The notes under the pieces: generated by a model
Told to the model about the DNA's origin: nothing
The model's database searches: none
The model's input: only the letters and a program-made list of their open reading frames with translations
In this document: in pieces, positions 46,119-58,464 of the stretch
Numbering within the stretch: position 1 is the stretch's first letter
Layout: the number at the start of each line of letters is the position of its first letter
Assembly (NCBI GenBank): GCA_037176725.1
Contig: JAZBRS010000026.1
Span: 97,199,501 to 97,263,500 of the forward strand
Source: Posidonia oceanica
Lineage: Eukaryota; Streptophyta; Magnoliopsida; Alismatales; Posidoniaceae
Length of the DNA: 64,000 bases
Direction: 5' to 3'
Position numbers and translations under genes: made by a program

Positions 46119-46312
46119 CTTGGAATTACCTAGATCTTTGTTATTTGTTTGAAGGAAAGGAACACGCTCGCATCGCACGAGGACACCGCTGGACAACATC
46201 CTGCCTTTGATCCAGTGAGCCGACGACCAACATCATCCACATCTCTCGTAGGCACCTTGTCAGCTGGCGCAAGCGAATCGACAAGTGGCAATCACAACAA
46301 AGTTGACGACAT
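46119..46312 (+). other. Junction between Tat LTR and copia fragment
   Basis: About 190 bp with no recognisable element end. The upstream boundary of the copia fragment must lie here, but no LTR, PBS or duplication marks it. Confidence 0.35.
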
Positions 46313-47182
46313 ATGTGGAGGCATTATCATCTTCATCTACACCCCCAAATCCACATCCACAAGTATGTTTGTGAGTCTTTTGTCTTAGGAACTTCTTTAA
46401 CTTTTGATGAAAATCTTCTAGGACAAATTCTACATATTCCATCCACTGGTTTAGATCTTACTCTCACTTTTGAAGAATTGGGATGGTCATTTCAAGATAT
46501 AAACAAGTCCATTTCCATCAACAAAAGGTCATCCTTCAAACCTACTAAGATAAATCAATTGACCAAACCTTCTAGGATAATTGCTTACATTTTGGCGGCG
46601 AATCTTATTCAAAAGAAGGGCCACAATGATGAGCTTAGTGAAATGATTTGTAAAGCTATATATGCTATTACAAAGAAAATTCCAGTCAATTGGGCAAGAG
46701 TTTTGATATACTTTATGGAACATTTAAAAACCATACTCTTCTATGGTCCTTCACTCACTAGCTTGTTTGAGCATTTTAGTGTACCACTCCAAAATGAACC
46801 ATCTCTTTTAGTCAAAATAAAAAATTTAAACTCTTTTGCTATAGAGAAAATGGAACAAGCACTAGAGAGGGCGAAAACTCTAAAGTCCATGAAATCTTCT
46901 CATGTATCTTCCTCTAATGCTCCGGTTGAAGAAGAGAATGAAGAGAGTTCTGATGATGAGGATCAATAGAACAAAGAACAAATTGATACTCTTCGCTCCC
47001 AAATTGCCGATGTGCAGCTGAGACAAGAACAATTCTTTAAACAAACTTGTGATTGGCTAGATGAGTTTACTCAGAACGTGAATCAACAGATGGCTCAGCT
47101 CAGTGCAAAGATGGACATCTACCATTCGGAGATTATGAGGCACTTCAACCAGCCTCCTCCTCCACAACCTGGATTAGGATAG
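46313..47182 (+). pseudogene. Plant transposon-associated protein (PF20167-like) with coiled coil
   Basis: The frame from the ATG at 46313 runs to TAG at 47180 with one in-frame TAG at 46967. The middle (SLTFDENLLGQILHI; SRIIAYILAANLIQKKGHN; ITKKIPVNWARVLIYFM; YGPSLTSLFEHFSVP) has the order seen in the 'putative plant transposon protein' domain, a family of unknown function found with plant retroelements. An acidic stretch (EEENEESSDDEDQ) and a heptad-like, Gln-rich tail (46970-47150) ending in PPPPQP follow. Its place before a copia polypurine tract and LTR matches the envelope-like position of SIRE/Maximus elements. A TGA just upstream (46304) means the true N-terminus is lost or shifted. 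Family match is by pattern; function unknown. Confidence 0.6.
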
Positions 47183-48070
47183 ATTTTAAAATTTCAAAAC
47201 TATATTTGTGGTCTCATTGTAGCTCTATGCTATTGTGACTTATTGTAACTTTATGACTCTTGCCACTATGGATTCTTTTCGGTGAATGCATGACTTATTG
47301 ACTATATGTGAATGTGACTAATGTCAATGCCTATATGTGTGTGCTTTAGAAGTCTATATATATGAATTTATAATGATAATATCTTCTTGAATCAATTTAA
47401 CTCTTATTTGTGATGATATATTGTGTTTTGTGGATTATATGAATTTATATGGCTATGATTATGAATACTCATGTTTCTTGTTGTATTTCTGCCCAATGTT
47501 ACACTTTATACAAGTATTTAAATAATGAATATGCAAATCATAAAAATCACTTAAGTTCCTGAATCCTTGAAAAACAGCATACTAAAAAATTTTAGTCTAC
47601 CATTTTTTTTTGATTGTTGGATTTTTTTACTTTAGACAACATGAAGCTATCAAGTTGATTACTAAATCTCTTTTTTGAGATTATTGAATCATATTGGAGA
47701 AAATATACATATTAATTATGGTTTATAAGGAAATTTTAAGCTTATGTGGAGAACATATATCATATGATGCAATCAATATGGAAGAGAAAATGTTATTTCT
47801 ATTATCATAATTTTGCTAATGACAAAAAGGGGGAGAACATGTTAATATATCACTTCTTGAATATTTTCTCCAAGATAGGGGGTGCATTATTGTTTCAAGA
47901 ATCATTTGCTCAAAATAACAATGTATTGAAAATTCTATAAATATGATGAGAACTTAGATTACAATAAAAAGGGGGAGCTTTAATGTTTAAATTTTAAAAA
48001 ATTTATCCATGCTTATTGATAGGGGGAGCTCTATGCTGAAACAAATTCTCAAATATTTTTGTCATCATCA
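47183..48070 (+). other. Non-coding 3' region of copia-type element
   Basis: AT-rich, with the words AAAAAGGGGGAG at 47823 and 47966 and AGGGGGAGCT at 48022. Such GACAAAAAGGGGGAGA strings are typical upstream of the 3' LTR in SIRE-type copia elements. No gene. Confidence 0.65.
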
Positions 48071-48083
48071 AAAAGAGAGAGAT
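48071..48083 (+). promoter_or_regulatory. Polypurine tract of copia-type element
   Basis: AAAAGAGAGAGAT abuts the LTR start. Confidence 0.75.
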
Positions 48084-49298
48084 TGTAGGAAATATGCATA
48101 TTAATATTTAATTCTGATGATAACACAATGATTATCTTGTTTATTTCAAGTTAATGTTATTATTTGAGAAATGTCTAGCTGGAAAATGAAGAGAATCCAA
48201 GAAAAGATTCACAAGTGGAGATACATGAGGAAAGGAAAAGAAAACATCATGAGGGAATAATCATTAAGACCTCTTGAAGAATTCAAGGAAGAATCAAGGA
48301 AATCAAGATTCAAAGAAGATTATTGATTTTATTGTAAAAATTATTGATGTAATTTTTCTATCTTTCTTTGTATTTCTAGGATATGTGTAATGATCTCCCA
48401 AACAAGTCAAAATCCTAGGAAAATAGGGATACCCATGAACCAAGTAGAAAACCTTAGAAAAAATCTTGCAAATAGGTTCAGGATTGATTTCGATATACTG
48501 GATGGGTTCGGTATACCGAAATCTGGGGCAAACGGGGTTTATAATTGAGAACATCTTCGGCACACCGAATCAAGTTTGGTCTACTGAATGTGTCAACCGT
48601 TGTAAACTACTGTGGAAATCGTCTGACTAAAAATATTTTGGCATGTCAATCCAGTAGCCATTGTAAACGTTAGAGAGAAAAATGAAGGTATTTAACACAT
48701 GTCAAAATTATTTTTTACCTATAAATAGGACCCCCCTAAACCCATGTTTAGTACATAAGCTGATCTTTAGCTCAATTCACATCAAATTGAAAGGTTTCCA
48801 AGCTCTAGTCCCCAATTCCCATTAAAGAGAAGAGTTTTTCCAAATGAATTTCCATCATTCCCATAGAGAGAAACAAGTGAGCTTAAAATCCTTACACACT
48901 CAATCTTGTATTGTTGATTGAGAGATCAAGTAACTTGGAGTTGTAAAGATAGTTTTGTAAAGCTTCAAAAGGAGTCTAGAGCTTCTCTAGTTGTGAGAAG
49001 GTACTGTGGTTTTTGCGGGATTGGCGAGGGGATCATCATACAAGTAAGTTTATTAAGATTATGGAAACTCTCGAGGGGTTCTCGAGGAGTGGACTAGGCC
49101 GGGGTTGGCCGAATCACTATAAATCTATAGTATTTTCATTGTCTCTCATTCCCTTCTATGCTTGTTTTACTTAGTTGTTTCAATCATCATTGATATACTT
49201 GTGCTTATAATTATTAAAGAACTTAAAAACAACAAATAAGTTTTATATTTACTCAATTTCTCTATTCACCCCCTCTAGAGAAGCCTCTCGATCCTACA
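48084..49298 (+). mobile_element. 3' LTR of SIRE/Maximus-like copia element
   Basis: 1215 bp with perfect 7-bp terminal inverted repeats TGTAGGA/TCCTACA. A TATA box lies at 48720. The U3 part holds CGGTNNACCG palindromes (48507-48520, 48556-48569). No PBS follows, in agreement with a 3' LTR; the 5' part of the element is not in the window. Confidence 0.8.
48720..48727 (+). promoter_or_regulatory. TATA box in copia LTR
   Basis: TATAAATA within CCTATAAATAGG, about the middle of the LTR, the expected place for the U3 promoter. Transcription would start about 30 bp downstream. Confidence 0.65.
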
Positions 49299-49759
49299 GA
49301 ATGGACTGGGATTTGATTACCTGAAATTGTATGCATAATTATTAGGTAATCATGATGTATTTGTGTTTGTTCTCCTCTTGTTGTGTTTGAGGTTTTCCCT
49401 AGCTCTCTCTGTGCTATGTGGCATTTTGGCGTATTGTGACCCGTGATTGTGTGGGACCCTATGAAGAGAAGTAATGCCAAGAGAGCACAGTAGAATTTAT
49501 TATTTTCACTCCGTCGCCTTCAACTGTGACCGCCATGCCCTGCGCCGATTCAGCCCGTGTTTCTGGGTAGCTATCGGTGGCAGGAGTTGCTGATAAAAAG
49601 GTAAGGGTTGGCGTTGGATGAGGAAGAGAGAGAGAAAGAGGAGAACTAGAGTCTGGGAGCACGAGAGATAGAGGGAGAGGAAGAGAAGCAGTGGCCGGAG
49701 GTGGAGGAAGGAGAAGCGAGTTTGCTGGCAAAGCCTCTGTGAGCTTCCAAAATGTGTAT
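49299..49759 (+). mobile_element. Old Tekay-like LTR fragment, left part
   Basis: Related to about 6010-6400 of the Tekay-like 5' LTR (TTTTCCCTAGCTCTCT near 49390 against TTTTCTCTAGCTCCCT near 6090). It is interrupted at 49759 by a solo LTR of a related family and resumes at 51859. Confidence 0.55.
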
Positions 49760-51858
49760 TGTAATATCTAGATTTTCCATAATTTAATGTGAGTTAATAT
49801 TATTGGAAAATCAATTCCCGTATTATCTGGTGTGTTGGGTGGTTGTTTCTCTCTTATGGAATTTATCTCTGGCTTTCCAGACTTGAATGGCATGTTGGCT
49901 TGGAAGATGAGGGATTTAGTGGAGAGAAGGGGAAAGAATGCAATTTTTCCCTCACCACAGTGGATCGCCACCTTGTGCCCCCTTCTTTTTTCTTTTCTTC
50001 CTCTCCCCCACTCGTCAGCCACCACACATCACCGGCAGTTGGAGGAGGAGGAGCTCAGGCATTTGAAGTGGAAGAGGAGGCAAGTGAGAGAGGAAGAGAG
50101 ACCGGCGGCTTGAGGCGATGAAGGGAGATCGCCAGCGGCTGGAGGTGGAGGTGAAGAGGAGAAGGAGTTCGCCTGAGTTGAGTACGTGTTCCCACCCTTC
50201 TTTTCCTTCTGAATCGTGATTGAAATGTGGTTTGCAATAGGATCTTGCTATGCCATAACTATTCTAGAGTTTATTGTGGATTTTGAATGGTTTTGGTTGA
50301 GAAATGGATTTTTGTTCGTTTTGAGCTTCGTGGCTTTGTGATTTTATTTTGTGGTTTATAATGCATGGAATGGATTGATGTTTGTGCTCAATTGTAGAGC
50401 ACCTCTGTGGCTTTGATTCTAGTATTTTTGTGAGATTTGTGGATGTTTGTGGTGGAAGCGAACTTGGTTCCCATTTCGGGCGATTTTGGATCACCCCTGT
50501 TTTTGTTTTCTGTCATAGTCAAGATCGGTAAACCGTTTTTGACCGGAATGCTGAATTCATCCATAAATCAGCATACCAGGCATATTCAGTCTGCCGTTCT
50601 TGCTGCTAAGTGAGGAACCTAGAGCCTAAAATGGTCCACTGGACGGTTATGGTTTTCCGTTTCAGGAAAAAACGGTTGACCAGATGGTTATGGTTTGCCG
50701 TTTCAAGGAAAAATTGTCGACTGGAGAATTTTCGGTGTGTCGTTTTTAGAGCCTGAGGCTGAACTTAGCCCCTGATTCGGTCGACTGAATACTTTTGGTC
50801 TGCCGAATCAGAGTTAAAATGTTTTCTAAAGAAGAATTGCTTGGGTTTTTTATGAAATTGGTTTTGCCAAGTAGTGTAATGGTTTTGTGGAGGCTTTGGC
50901 TTTATGAATGATTTACAAACACATGAGAAATGATTTTGAAAAGATTTCCAAAAGATTTTGGAAAAGAGATGCATGGTTTGAAAAGGATTTGAATAGGATT
51001 TCTGTGGTTTTTGAAGGACCAAGAGACCGAAGATTCTAACTGGCAGACTAGAGATGATTGATACCCCTAGATGGTCGAGAGTCAGTAGCCTAGGGTGAGG
51101 TTAGCAGTACAGCAGGACTTGTTGAAACAGACAGATTACCCTCTATGCCAGTGCTGGTTGGGGTTGGGGTTGGGGTTAGAGTCCTCAGACACTCAGGCAC
51201 CAAAGGGGCATTAGAGAACGCAACCCTGTGTAAGGAATGAATGAGATGGTCATGGTAATGATCATGAAAATGATAATTGAGGCTTGTTGGTCAGGACGGT
51301 CGGTCTCCCACACGGGGTAGTCTACTGTAGCATTGCAGTTGAGAGGAAGCTTGTGTCTTCAGCAATTGCTTGTGTCTAGGGTCGTTCACCTATGGCCAAG
51401 GTGTTCGATGATATTTGAATCGCTGTGTGTTTGTGTGGATTTGAGATGGTTTCTGATGGAAATGATAGAATGCAAAAGTTTTATAAAGGCATGTGATTTT
51501 AGAAAGAAATTGGTTATGTTTTCTAAATAGCATGGTTTGCAATAAATTTTGATGGCTTTGTTTCTAATCGCCTTAGGTTGAATTTATGTGTATATTGCTT
51601 CGTGTCTTGATGGGCGTGTACTAGGTGACTTAGATGTCACTCACGTGTGTTTCGTGTTTTGGTTTTAGGTGCAAGGTTGAGGTACAGTCCAGTCCTGGAG
51701 CAGTATAGGAGCCACATAGCTACACAATGAGGATTCTGGGAAGTTTATTTATTAAAAATGTCATTTTAAAGCCATTTGTATCTTAATTTTCTTTTAAAAT
51801 TGATTATTATTTATTTGGGTAGAATTGATGCTGTTGTGTGACATGTTGGGGCGTCACA
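49760..51858 (+). mobile_element. Solo LTR, Tekay/Del-like relative
   Basis: TGTAATATCTAG to GGGGCGTCACA, 2099 bp, collinear with the LTR 5937-8003 though diverged. No PBS or internal region follows. TGTAT (49755-49759) and TGCAT (51859-51863) fit a 5-bp duplication with one change. A palindrome ATTCGGTCGACTGAAT lies at 50775-50790. Confidence 0.75.
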
Positions 51859-52456
51859 TGCATACTCCACCGTTTCTTCTTCAATTTGGTTTGGAAGTGA
51901 TCTAGATATGCTCACTAGCATGATTTGAATGTCTGGTAGTGATTTCATGATTTTAGGGAATTTATGGTGGATTTTATATAGGTTTTTGTATGCCATGATT
52001 ACTGTAGCCCGAATGTGTATGTTTTCTTTAGATTTTGATATCTTGAACTACAGGTAACAGATCGTAGTGATTTTTGTCCCAAATGGTAGAAGACTTGGAG
52101 CTCTTTGTTTTGGAATATTTTGTGGAATTTTTGGTGGCTTGTGCTGAAACCAGATCAAGTTCCCAAAAAGAACAATTTCTAGGTCGTTTGGTTTCTAGTG
52201 TCTAATTTCTTGAGGTCTGGGTGAACTGTGGATTACCACCGCAACTTAGCATCACGTTCTTGGGTCAGATAGACCCTGTTTATATTGGGTGCTATGAGTT
52301 TGCTTGGAGTTTTCTCTCGAACCGCACAATAGATTCTCGTGATTTTTGTTCCAAGCTATAGAGCTCGTCGAGTTATTTAGTTAGGTATGTGTTCCGTGAT
52401 TTTTGGTTGATCGGTTAATTATTGGTATCAAAAATTTAATCTTGGTTTATACTATT
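51859..52456 (+). mobile_element. Old Tekay-like LTR fragment, right part
   Basis: Weakly collinear with about 6410-6760 of the Tekay-like LTR (TATTTTGTGGAATTTTTGG at about 52120 against TATTTTTGTGGAATTTGTGG at about 6675). It is cut at 52457 by the right-hand Ogre-like element. No gene. Confidence 0.5.
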
Positions 52457-55400
52457 TGTTGACACCCCATTTTAACAGGCCGGATCGATTGGAATCTTCT
52501 GGTGGCTTATGAACCCAAACCTAGGTCCAAACTCACACCATTCTCTTCCTCTTTCCCCTCAAAACAAGTCCAAACTCAACCTAAGATTACCCCACTTTCC
52601 CGAACCCGAAAACTAACCAAAATCCATAGGAAAACTCACCCTTACTGACTTACCAAATCCACCAAAAAGCCCTTAAAATCTCAGACCAAAACCTCTCCCA
52701 AAAATCCTAGGAAACTTAGGCAAAACTACCCTTTTTCTACACCTCAAAACCCCTCCAAAACTTTCTCAAAACCAAACCAAAACTCTAGGACAAAGACTAG
52801 AGATCCTAGACCTCACACCCACCAATTTTCACCCCTTTACGAAACCTCTAAGACCTCCTTTTGACCAAATTATCCTTTTCTCTCTCCTGGATTATCCTTT
52901 TCTCTCTCCTCTCTCTCTCCTGATTATCCTCCCTCTTTTCACCACCTTTTCTCCCTCTTTTTTGCCTGGCTGTGGGCCCCCCTTGTGCTCTCATCTGTTC
53001 TCAATCTTATTCCTATTTTTATCTTATTTTTACCATTTTCTTGGATTTTCAAAAAATTACTTTCCTTCAACTCCTCTTTTTCCTATTTATTCCTCCATTT
53101 TTCCTTTTTCCTCTCATTTCTAATTTCCTCTCCTCTTCTCTTACTAAACCTTTAAAAAACCCTTGAAAACCCTTAAAACTCTAAAACAAAAGAAAACCAA
53201 GTCAAAACCCTAAAAAGAAATAATTAAAAAGCTAACCAAACAATTAAAAACAAAAGCCTAACTAAATCCAACCAAAAGAGGGAAATCAAGAATGCAACTA
53301 AAAATGCAAAACCAACCAAAAGAAAATGCTGTAAAATCAAGGAAAGAGCCAAAAAGCATCTAAAACAAGTCAAAGTGAGAACCTTACTAAAAAGCAATAA
53401 AAAACAATTCCTAAAAGGAAAAGAAAACAATTAAAAATGCTAAGACAATTAATTAAGAAAAAAAAGAAGAAACCTAACAAATATAAGAGGAAGAACACAA
53501 AAACCAAATAAAAAAAAGAGGGAAAATGATCCAAAAACACCTAACTAAAAATCTAACAAGAAGACCTAACAAAAAAGAAATTAATTAAAAAAAACCCAAC
53601 AAACAAAAATCAAAAGCAAACCCAAAAGACTTAAACAAGAAAGGAGGACCAAAATCCAAAATACAAAACCAACCCTAATTAGTTTAAAACAAACTTCAGA
53701 AAAGTCCTAATTAACATCTCAGGTACTTAACAAGAAAAACATAATTAGAAAACAACTCAAAAGATTTAACAAACATTTAATCAAAATAAAAAACAAATCA
53801 AGATAAACAAACTCTAAAAACCCTAATCAAAACCAAACCTCTTTGAACCCAATTAATTAATCAAAAACAATTATTAAAAAACTTAATCAAGGTCCCAACT
53901 TGAAACACAATCACTCTAAGAACCTCTCCTATTTTTGTTTTATTTTTATTTTAGTTTTTTAATTTATTTCTCTCATTTCTTTTCTTCCTTTCTTTTTTTT
54001 CCTTCTTTCTTTTCTTTCTTGGGCCCAGTCCGGCCTTCCAGCCTTTCCTCCTCCCTTTCTTTTTTTTCTTTTTCTTTCTTTCCCCGCGCAGGCCCGGCCC
54101 ACAGCCACGGTTCCACCCCTTCTTCCCTTCTTCCCTTCTTCTTCTTCTCCCGCCTTCTCTGCAATTTTGCTTTTCTTTCTGCTGCAGCCTGCGTCTGCTA
54201 CCGACAGCACTGCACCAGCCTGACCTGTCCTTGCGCCTCGCATGCCTCCTGCTCAAGCCGGACCGGCGTGCACCGCTCTCTGCCCGCGCACCTGCCAGAC
54301 CTCCTACCACGCTCTCTCCGAGCCATTAATGCCGATCAGAGATCCGGCAGTGGGAGGAGATCAAGAGGCCAGTGCCAGACCATCAGAGGAGGACCTTTGA
54401 TTCACCCAGAAGACACCCTTCCTCCCTTGCACTCCCCAGCCCGAGAGAGAGCGAGTTTTCTCCCAATTTTCCACCCGCAGAACGAGAATTCTCTCCCGCT
54501 TCGTCCGGCTGAAACCAGAGCTCGAACACCATCCAGAATCACTCCCATTTCGCTCCCCAATCTAACCCGAACCTCCAGCATTCCTCCCCTTCATCCCACT
54601 GCCGAAACCAGCCTAGAAACCGCCGGAAACCATCTGAAAGCACATCCAGAACCCATCACCACCCCCTCCAGAATTCCCCACACCACAGCACACCGAACCT
54701 CCCCAAACTCCAGCCCGTAGCTCGCTAGAACATCACCCTTCCATCCCCCCTGAGCTTCACCTTCGACCCACACCACAGACCGAATCCATCACCACAAACA
54801 CCTCTGCCCATTTCTTCCAGAAAATCACCCGGTGACCAAACTTCTTCTCCAGCCCCTTCCCAGCCCTCCTGAGCATCCAGAAGCACTCGCGAACCCTCCA
54901 GAAGCTCGCCGGTACCCTCCAATCGATCCAGAGAGCAGCGAACACCTCCCCCCACCTCAGGCAACTCCTGCAGCACCCACTGAAGTCGAATCTTCCTCCG
55001 GGCCGCGAAGCTTCGCTCCGGACGTCTAGGAAGCACCGGAGCATGCCACAGAGTGGATCCCAGCACGCCGGCCGCCGCTCCTACCTCCGCTGCACCACGC
55101 CGAGCTCCCCCGCACACCGCCCAGGCCCCGCCACCCGCACCTCTACCGTTCCAGGCCCCCCGCCGGCGAGCCTCGGTCACGATCCCTGTAGATAACAGGT
55201 TTGCCTTAGTTTTAGTTTTATTTTTGCATTAGCTTAGGTATTTTACATTTGTATTGCATTAGGTTCGTTTAAGGTTTTAAATATTGCACTTAGGTCCAGA
55301 TCAGTTTAAGACTTATTTAATTCTGATTTAAAAGCATATTGAATTGCATTTAATATCTATAGTTTTGCTTATTTGCATATCAATCCAGTTGCAGTTCATT

Positions 55401-58400
55401 TTCTTTAGTTGTCTTTTAAATTAAGCCCTGCATGTTTCTGTTATTACATATTGGTCCTCTGTTGTTGTGGTTTAATTGTATTTCTTTAAATCTAGTTCAG
55501 TAAGTTGTTATATTTGCATATCAGTCCGTTCTTAGTTCAACATAACTTGATATGCTTTACTGTCTGCCCCAGCATGTCTTTATTCTTGCAATTAGGTCCT
55601 TTAGTTGTTGAATGTCATCTAAATGCTTGCTGTTATCTTATTAAGTTGCTGTTAAGTCCTGATCATTGCACTATTTGCATCATGGTCCCCTGATCTGTTT
55701 TCAAGCATTCTGTTTGCATCCTTCATTTACTGCATTACATGCTTAGCTCTTGCTTCCTGATTTTGCACATAGGTCCTCTGCATCATGCGTAGCATGCATT
55801 TAGCTTGCATTTTTCTTACAAAATTGCATTTCAACCCCTGCATGTTTTAAAATTACATACAGATCCTCCATATGGTTGCAAAGCTTATTCCAATGCATGT
55901 TTACCTTATTAGGTTGCATTTTGAACCCTACATCTTGCAAAATCACACTTATAGACTCCTCAATTTCTAAAAACCTTGCATAAAAAGCCCCGAACTTTTC
56001 AAAATCTTTGCATTTAGACCCCCATTCTTTCAAAAATTGCATTTAAGTCCCCAATTTTCTGAAAAATCATCCTTAGGTCTTTTCTTGCATTTTGCACGTA
56101 TCGCACTCATGCATTCTTGCATTTTTGCATTCCTTGCACACACTTAAACACTATTAGCTCCCACTCACAGGAGAGGACCTGTTTTGCACGCCCCTAAGAC
56201 CTCCTTTACACTTAGATCTTATCCTCTCCCCTATTCTGGCCTCCTTCCTTGAAGTCTGGATATCTTCAGATCCGACCGTTGGATCTTCGCAACTAAGCAG
56301 CCAGGGCGACCACGGCAGAGCATTCTTCAGCATGGACCAATCAGATTGCAGATCAGGCCCCAGATTTCCAAGGTAAGCCCTCCTGAACTTCGGTAGCATT
56401 GTTCGCATATCATTCGCATTGCATGGCTTTTGCGTGCTTCCTTTCGCTTTGTTTTCTCGCACCGTTTTGCGTGCCGTTTTGTTTTCTTGCACCGTTTTGC
56501 GTGCCGTCTTGTTTTCTTGCACCGTTTTGCATGTCGCCTTTGTTTTCTCGCACCGTTTTGTGTGCCGTCTTGTTTTATTGCACCGTTTTGCGTGCCGTCT
56601 TGTTTTCTTGCACCGTTTTGCGTGCCGCCTTGTTTTCATGCACCGTTTTGCATGTCGCCTTTGTTTTCTCGCACCGTTTTGCGTGCCGTCTTGTTTTATT
56701 GCACCGTTTCGCATGCCGTCTTGTCTTCTCGCACCGTTTTGCGTGCTGCTCTGTTTTCTCGCATCGTTTTGCATGCCGTCTTGTTTTCTCGCTCCGTTTT
56801 GCTTGCCGCTTTGTTTTCTCGCACCGTTTTGCGTGCCGTTTTGTTTTCTCGCATCGTTTTGCATGCCGTCTTGTTTTCTCGCTCCGTTTTGCTTGCCGCT
56901 TTGTTTTCTCGCACCGTTTTGCGTGCCGTTTTGTTTTCTCGCACCGTTTTGCATGCCGCCCTTGTTTTCTTGCATTGTTTTGCGTGCCACCTTGTTTTCT
57001 TGCACCGTTTTGCATGCCGCTTTGTTTTCTCGCACCGTTTTGCGTGCCGTCTTGTTTTATTGCACCGTTTTGCGTGCCGCCTTTGTTTTCTCGCTCCATT
57101 TTGCATGCCGCGTTGTTTTCTAGCACCGTTTTGCGTGCCGCTTTGTTTTCTCGCACTGTTTTGCGTGCCGCTCTGTTTTCTTGCATTGTTTTACGTGTCG
57201 CTTTGTTTTCTCTCCGTTTTGCTTGCCGCTTTGTTTTCTTGCACCGTTTTGCATGCCGCTTTGTTTTCTTGCACCGTTTTGCGTGCCGCCTTGTCTTCTC
57301 GCACCGTTTTGCGTGCCACCTTGTCTTCTCGCATCGTTTTGCGTGTCGCCTTTGTTTTCTCTCTCCATTTTGCATGCCGCGTTGTTTTCTTGCACCGTTT
57401 TGCGTGCCACTTTGTTTTCTTGCACCGTTTTGAGTGCCACCCTTGTTTTCTTGCACCGTTTTGCATGCCGCCTTGTTTTCTTACACCGTTTTGCGTGTCG
57501 CTTTGTTTTCCTGCATCGTTTTGCATGCGTCGCCTGTTTCTCGCACCGTTTCACGTGTCTCGCCTATTTCTTGCACTATTTTGCATGCCAACTTTGTTTT
57601 TCACACTGTTTTATGTCCTTGCCCTGTTTCTCGCACTGTTTCGCGTTCTTGCTTCGTTTCTCGCATCTTTTTGCGTGTCGACCTCGTTCTTGCATCGTTC
57701 TGCGTGTCGACCTCGTTTCTCGCACCGTTTTGCGTGTTTTACGTTGTTTCCCTTGCATGTCGCCCGTATTGCCTGTTTTCACCGTTGATTTGTTTTATCG
57801 TCTGCATTTGCATATAGGGTAGTGATGCTTACTGCCTGGTGTTCTCACGAGCCCGGTTCTGCCCAGTTCAGAATACAGACAGCGTTGCTGAGCGCTTAGA
57901 TTGCACGTTTACTTTCTTGCATTGCATTCCCCCACTTAGAGCACACCTTTGAGCATTTAGATAGGCATTCATTGGCAGTTAGGCATTCAAAATCTGCATT
58001 TCCCTGCGTACGCGAGCGTAAGCCTAGAAAGACCGATTCTCGGGCGTGTCGGGGGTGCCTAACACCTTCCCCGCACGTAACAGGAGTCCTTGCCCTCTCT
58101 CTTGGCCCGCAATGACCATATTGCCCTTATCCTAGGCATGAGTCACATCATTTGCATTCATTTGCATCCCATTTCTTCTGCATTGCCTTGCATTGCATCT
58201 TTTGCTTGGTTTTGCGTGGTTATTCACGCATTTCCCCGATTTTCCTTGTCTCCCGATCTAATAGACTTGGTGGCGACTCCGATTTTGTCTTTTCTTCTTC
58301 TTTTCTTCCCCTTTTTTCTTTTTTAAAATGTTTTCGAGTTAAGTCTTCCTTCTCGGACATAGCCGCTAATAGTGAACCTGATTTTGATCGGTGCACACGA

Positions 58401-58445
58401 GCTTTGGCAATGTGCATGGACGATCTAAACACTGGGATTACTACA
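52457..58445 (+). mobile_element. 5' LTR of right-hand Ogre-like element
   Basis: TGTTGACACCCC to GGGATTACTACA, 5989 bp. A/C-rich low complexity (53150-53900) is followed by a pyrimidine tract (53935-54180), a GC-rich stretch (54180-55190), T-rich DNA with TTGCAT words (55200-56150), a 30-bp minisatellite (56455-57745), the conserved block (58041-58096) and a PBS copy (58271-58281). The many Pro/Ser- or Arg-rich open frames at 53935-55180 are unlikely to be genes. Confidence 0.9.
56455..57745 (+). repeat. 30-bp minisatellite, about 40 units
   Basis: Units of 30-31 bp (CACCGTTTTGCGTGCCGTCT then TGTTTTCTTG), with GCGTG/GCATG alternation and occasional 31-bp units that shift the reading frame. 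It is the longest of the homologous arrays. The 290- to 450-codon open frames on both strands here arise because the period is a multiple of three and the unit lacks stops. Confidence 0.93.
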
Positions 58446-58446
58446 G

Positions 58447-58464
58447 TGGCGACTCCGCTGGGGA
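58447..58464 (+). promoter_or_regulatory. Primer binding site of right-hand Ogre-like element
   Basis: TGGCGACTCCGCTGGGGA, one base after the LTR end; differs from 16269-16286 at one position. Confidence 0.87.

Noticed and set aside
56399..57822. Open frames up to 452 codons, Phe/Cys/Arg-rich, on both strands
   Set aside because: They exist because the minisatellite period (30 bp) is a multiple of three and the unit has no stop. Several frames are open at once, and homologous arrays in the other LTRs give different, shorter frames.
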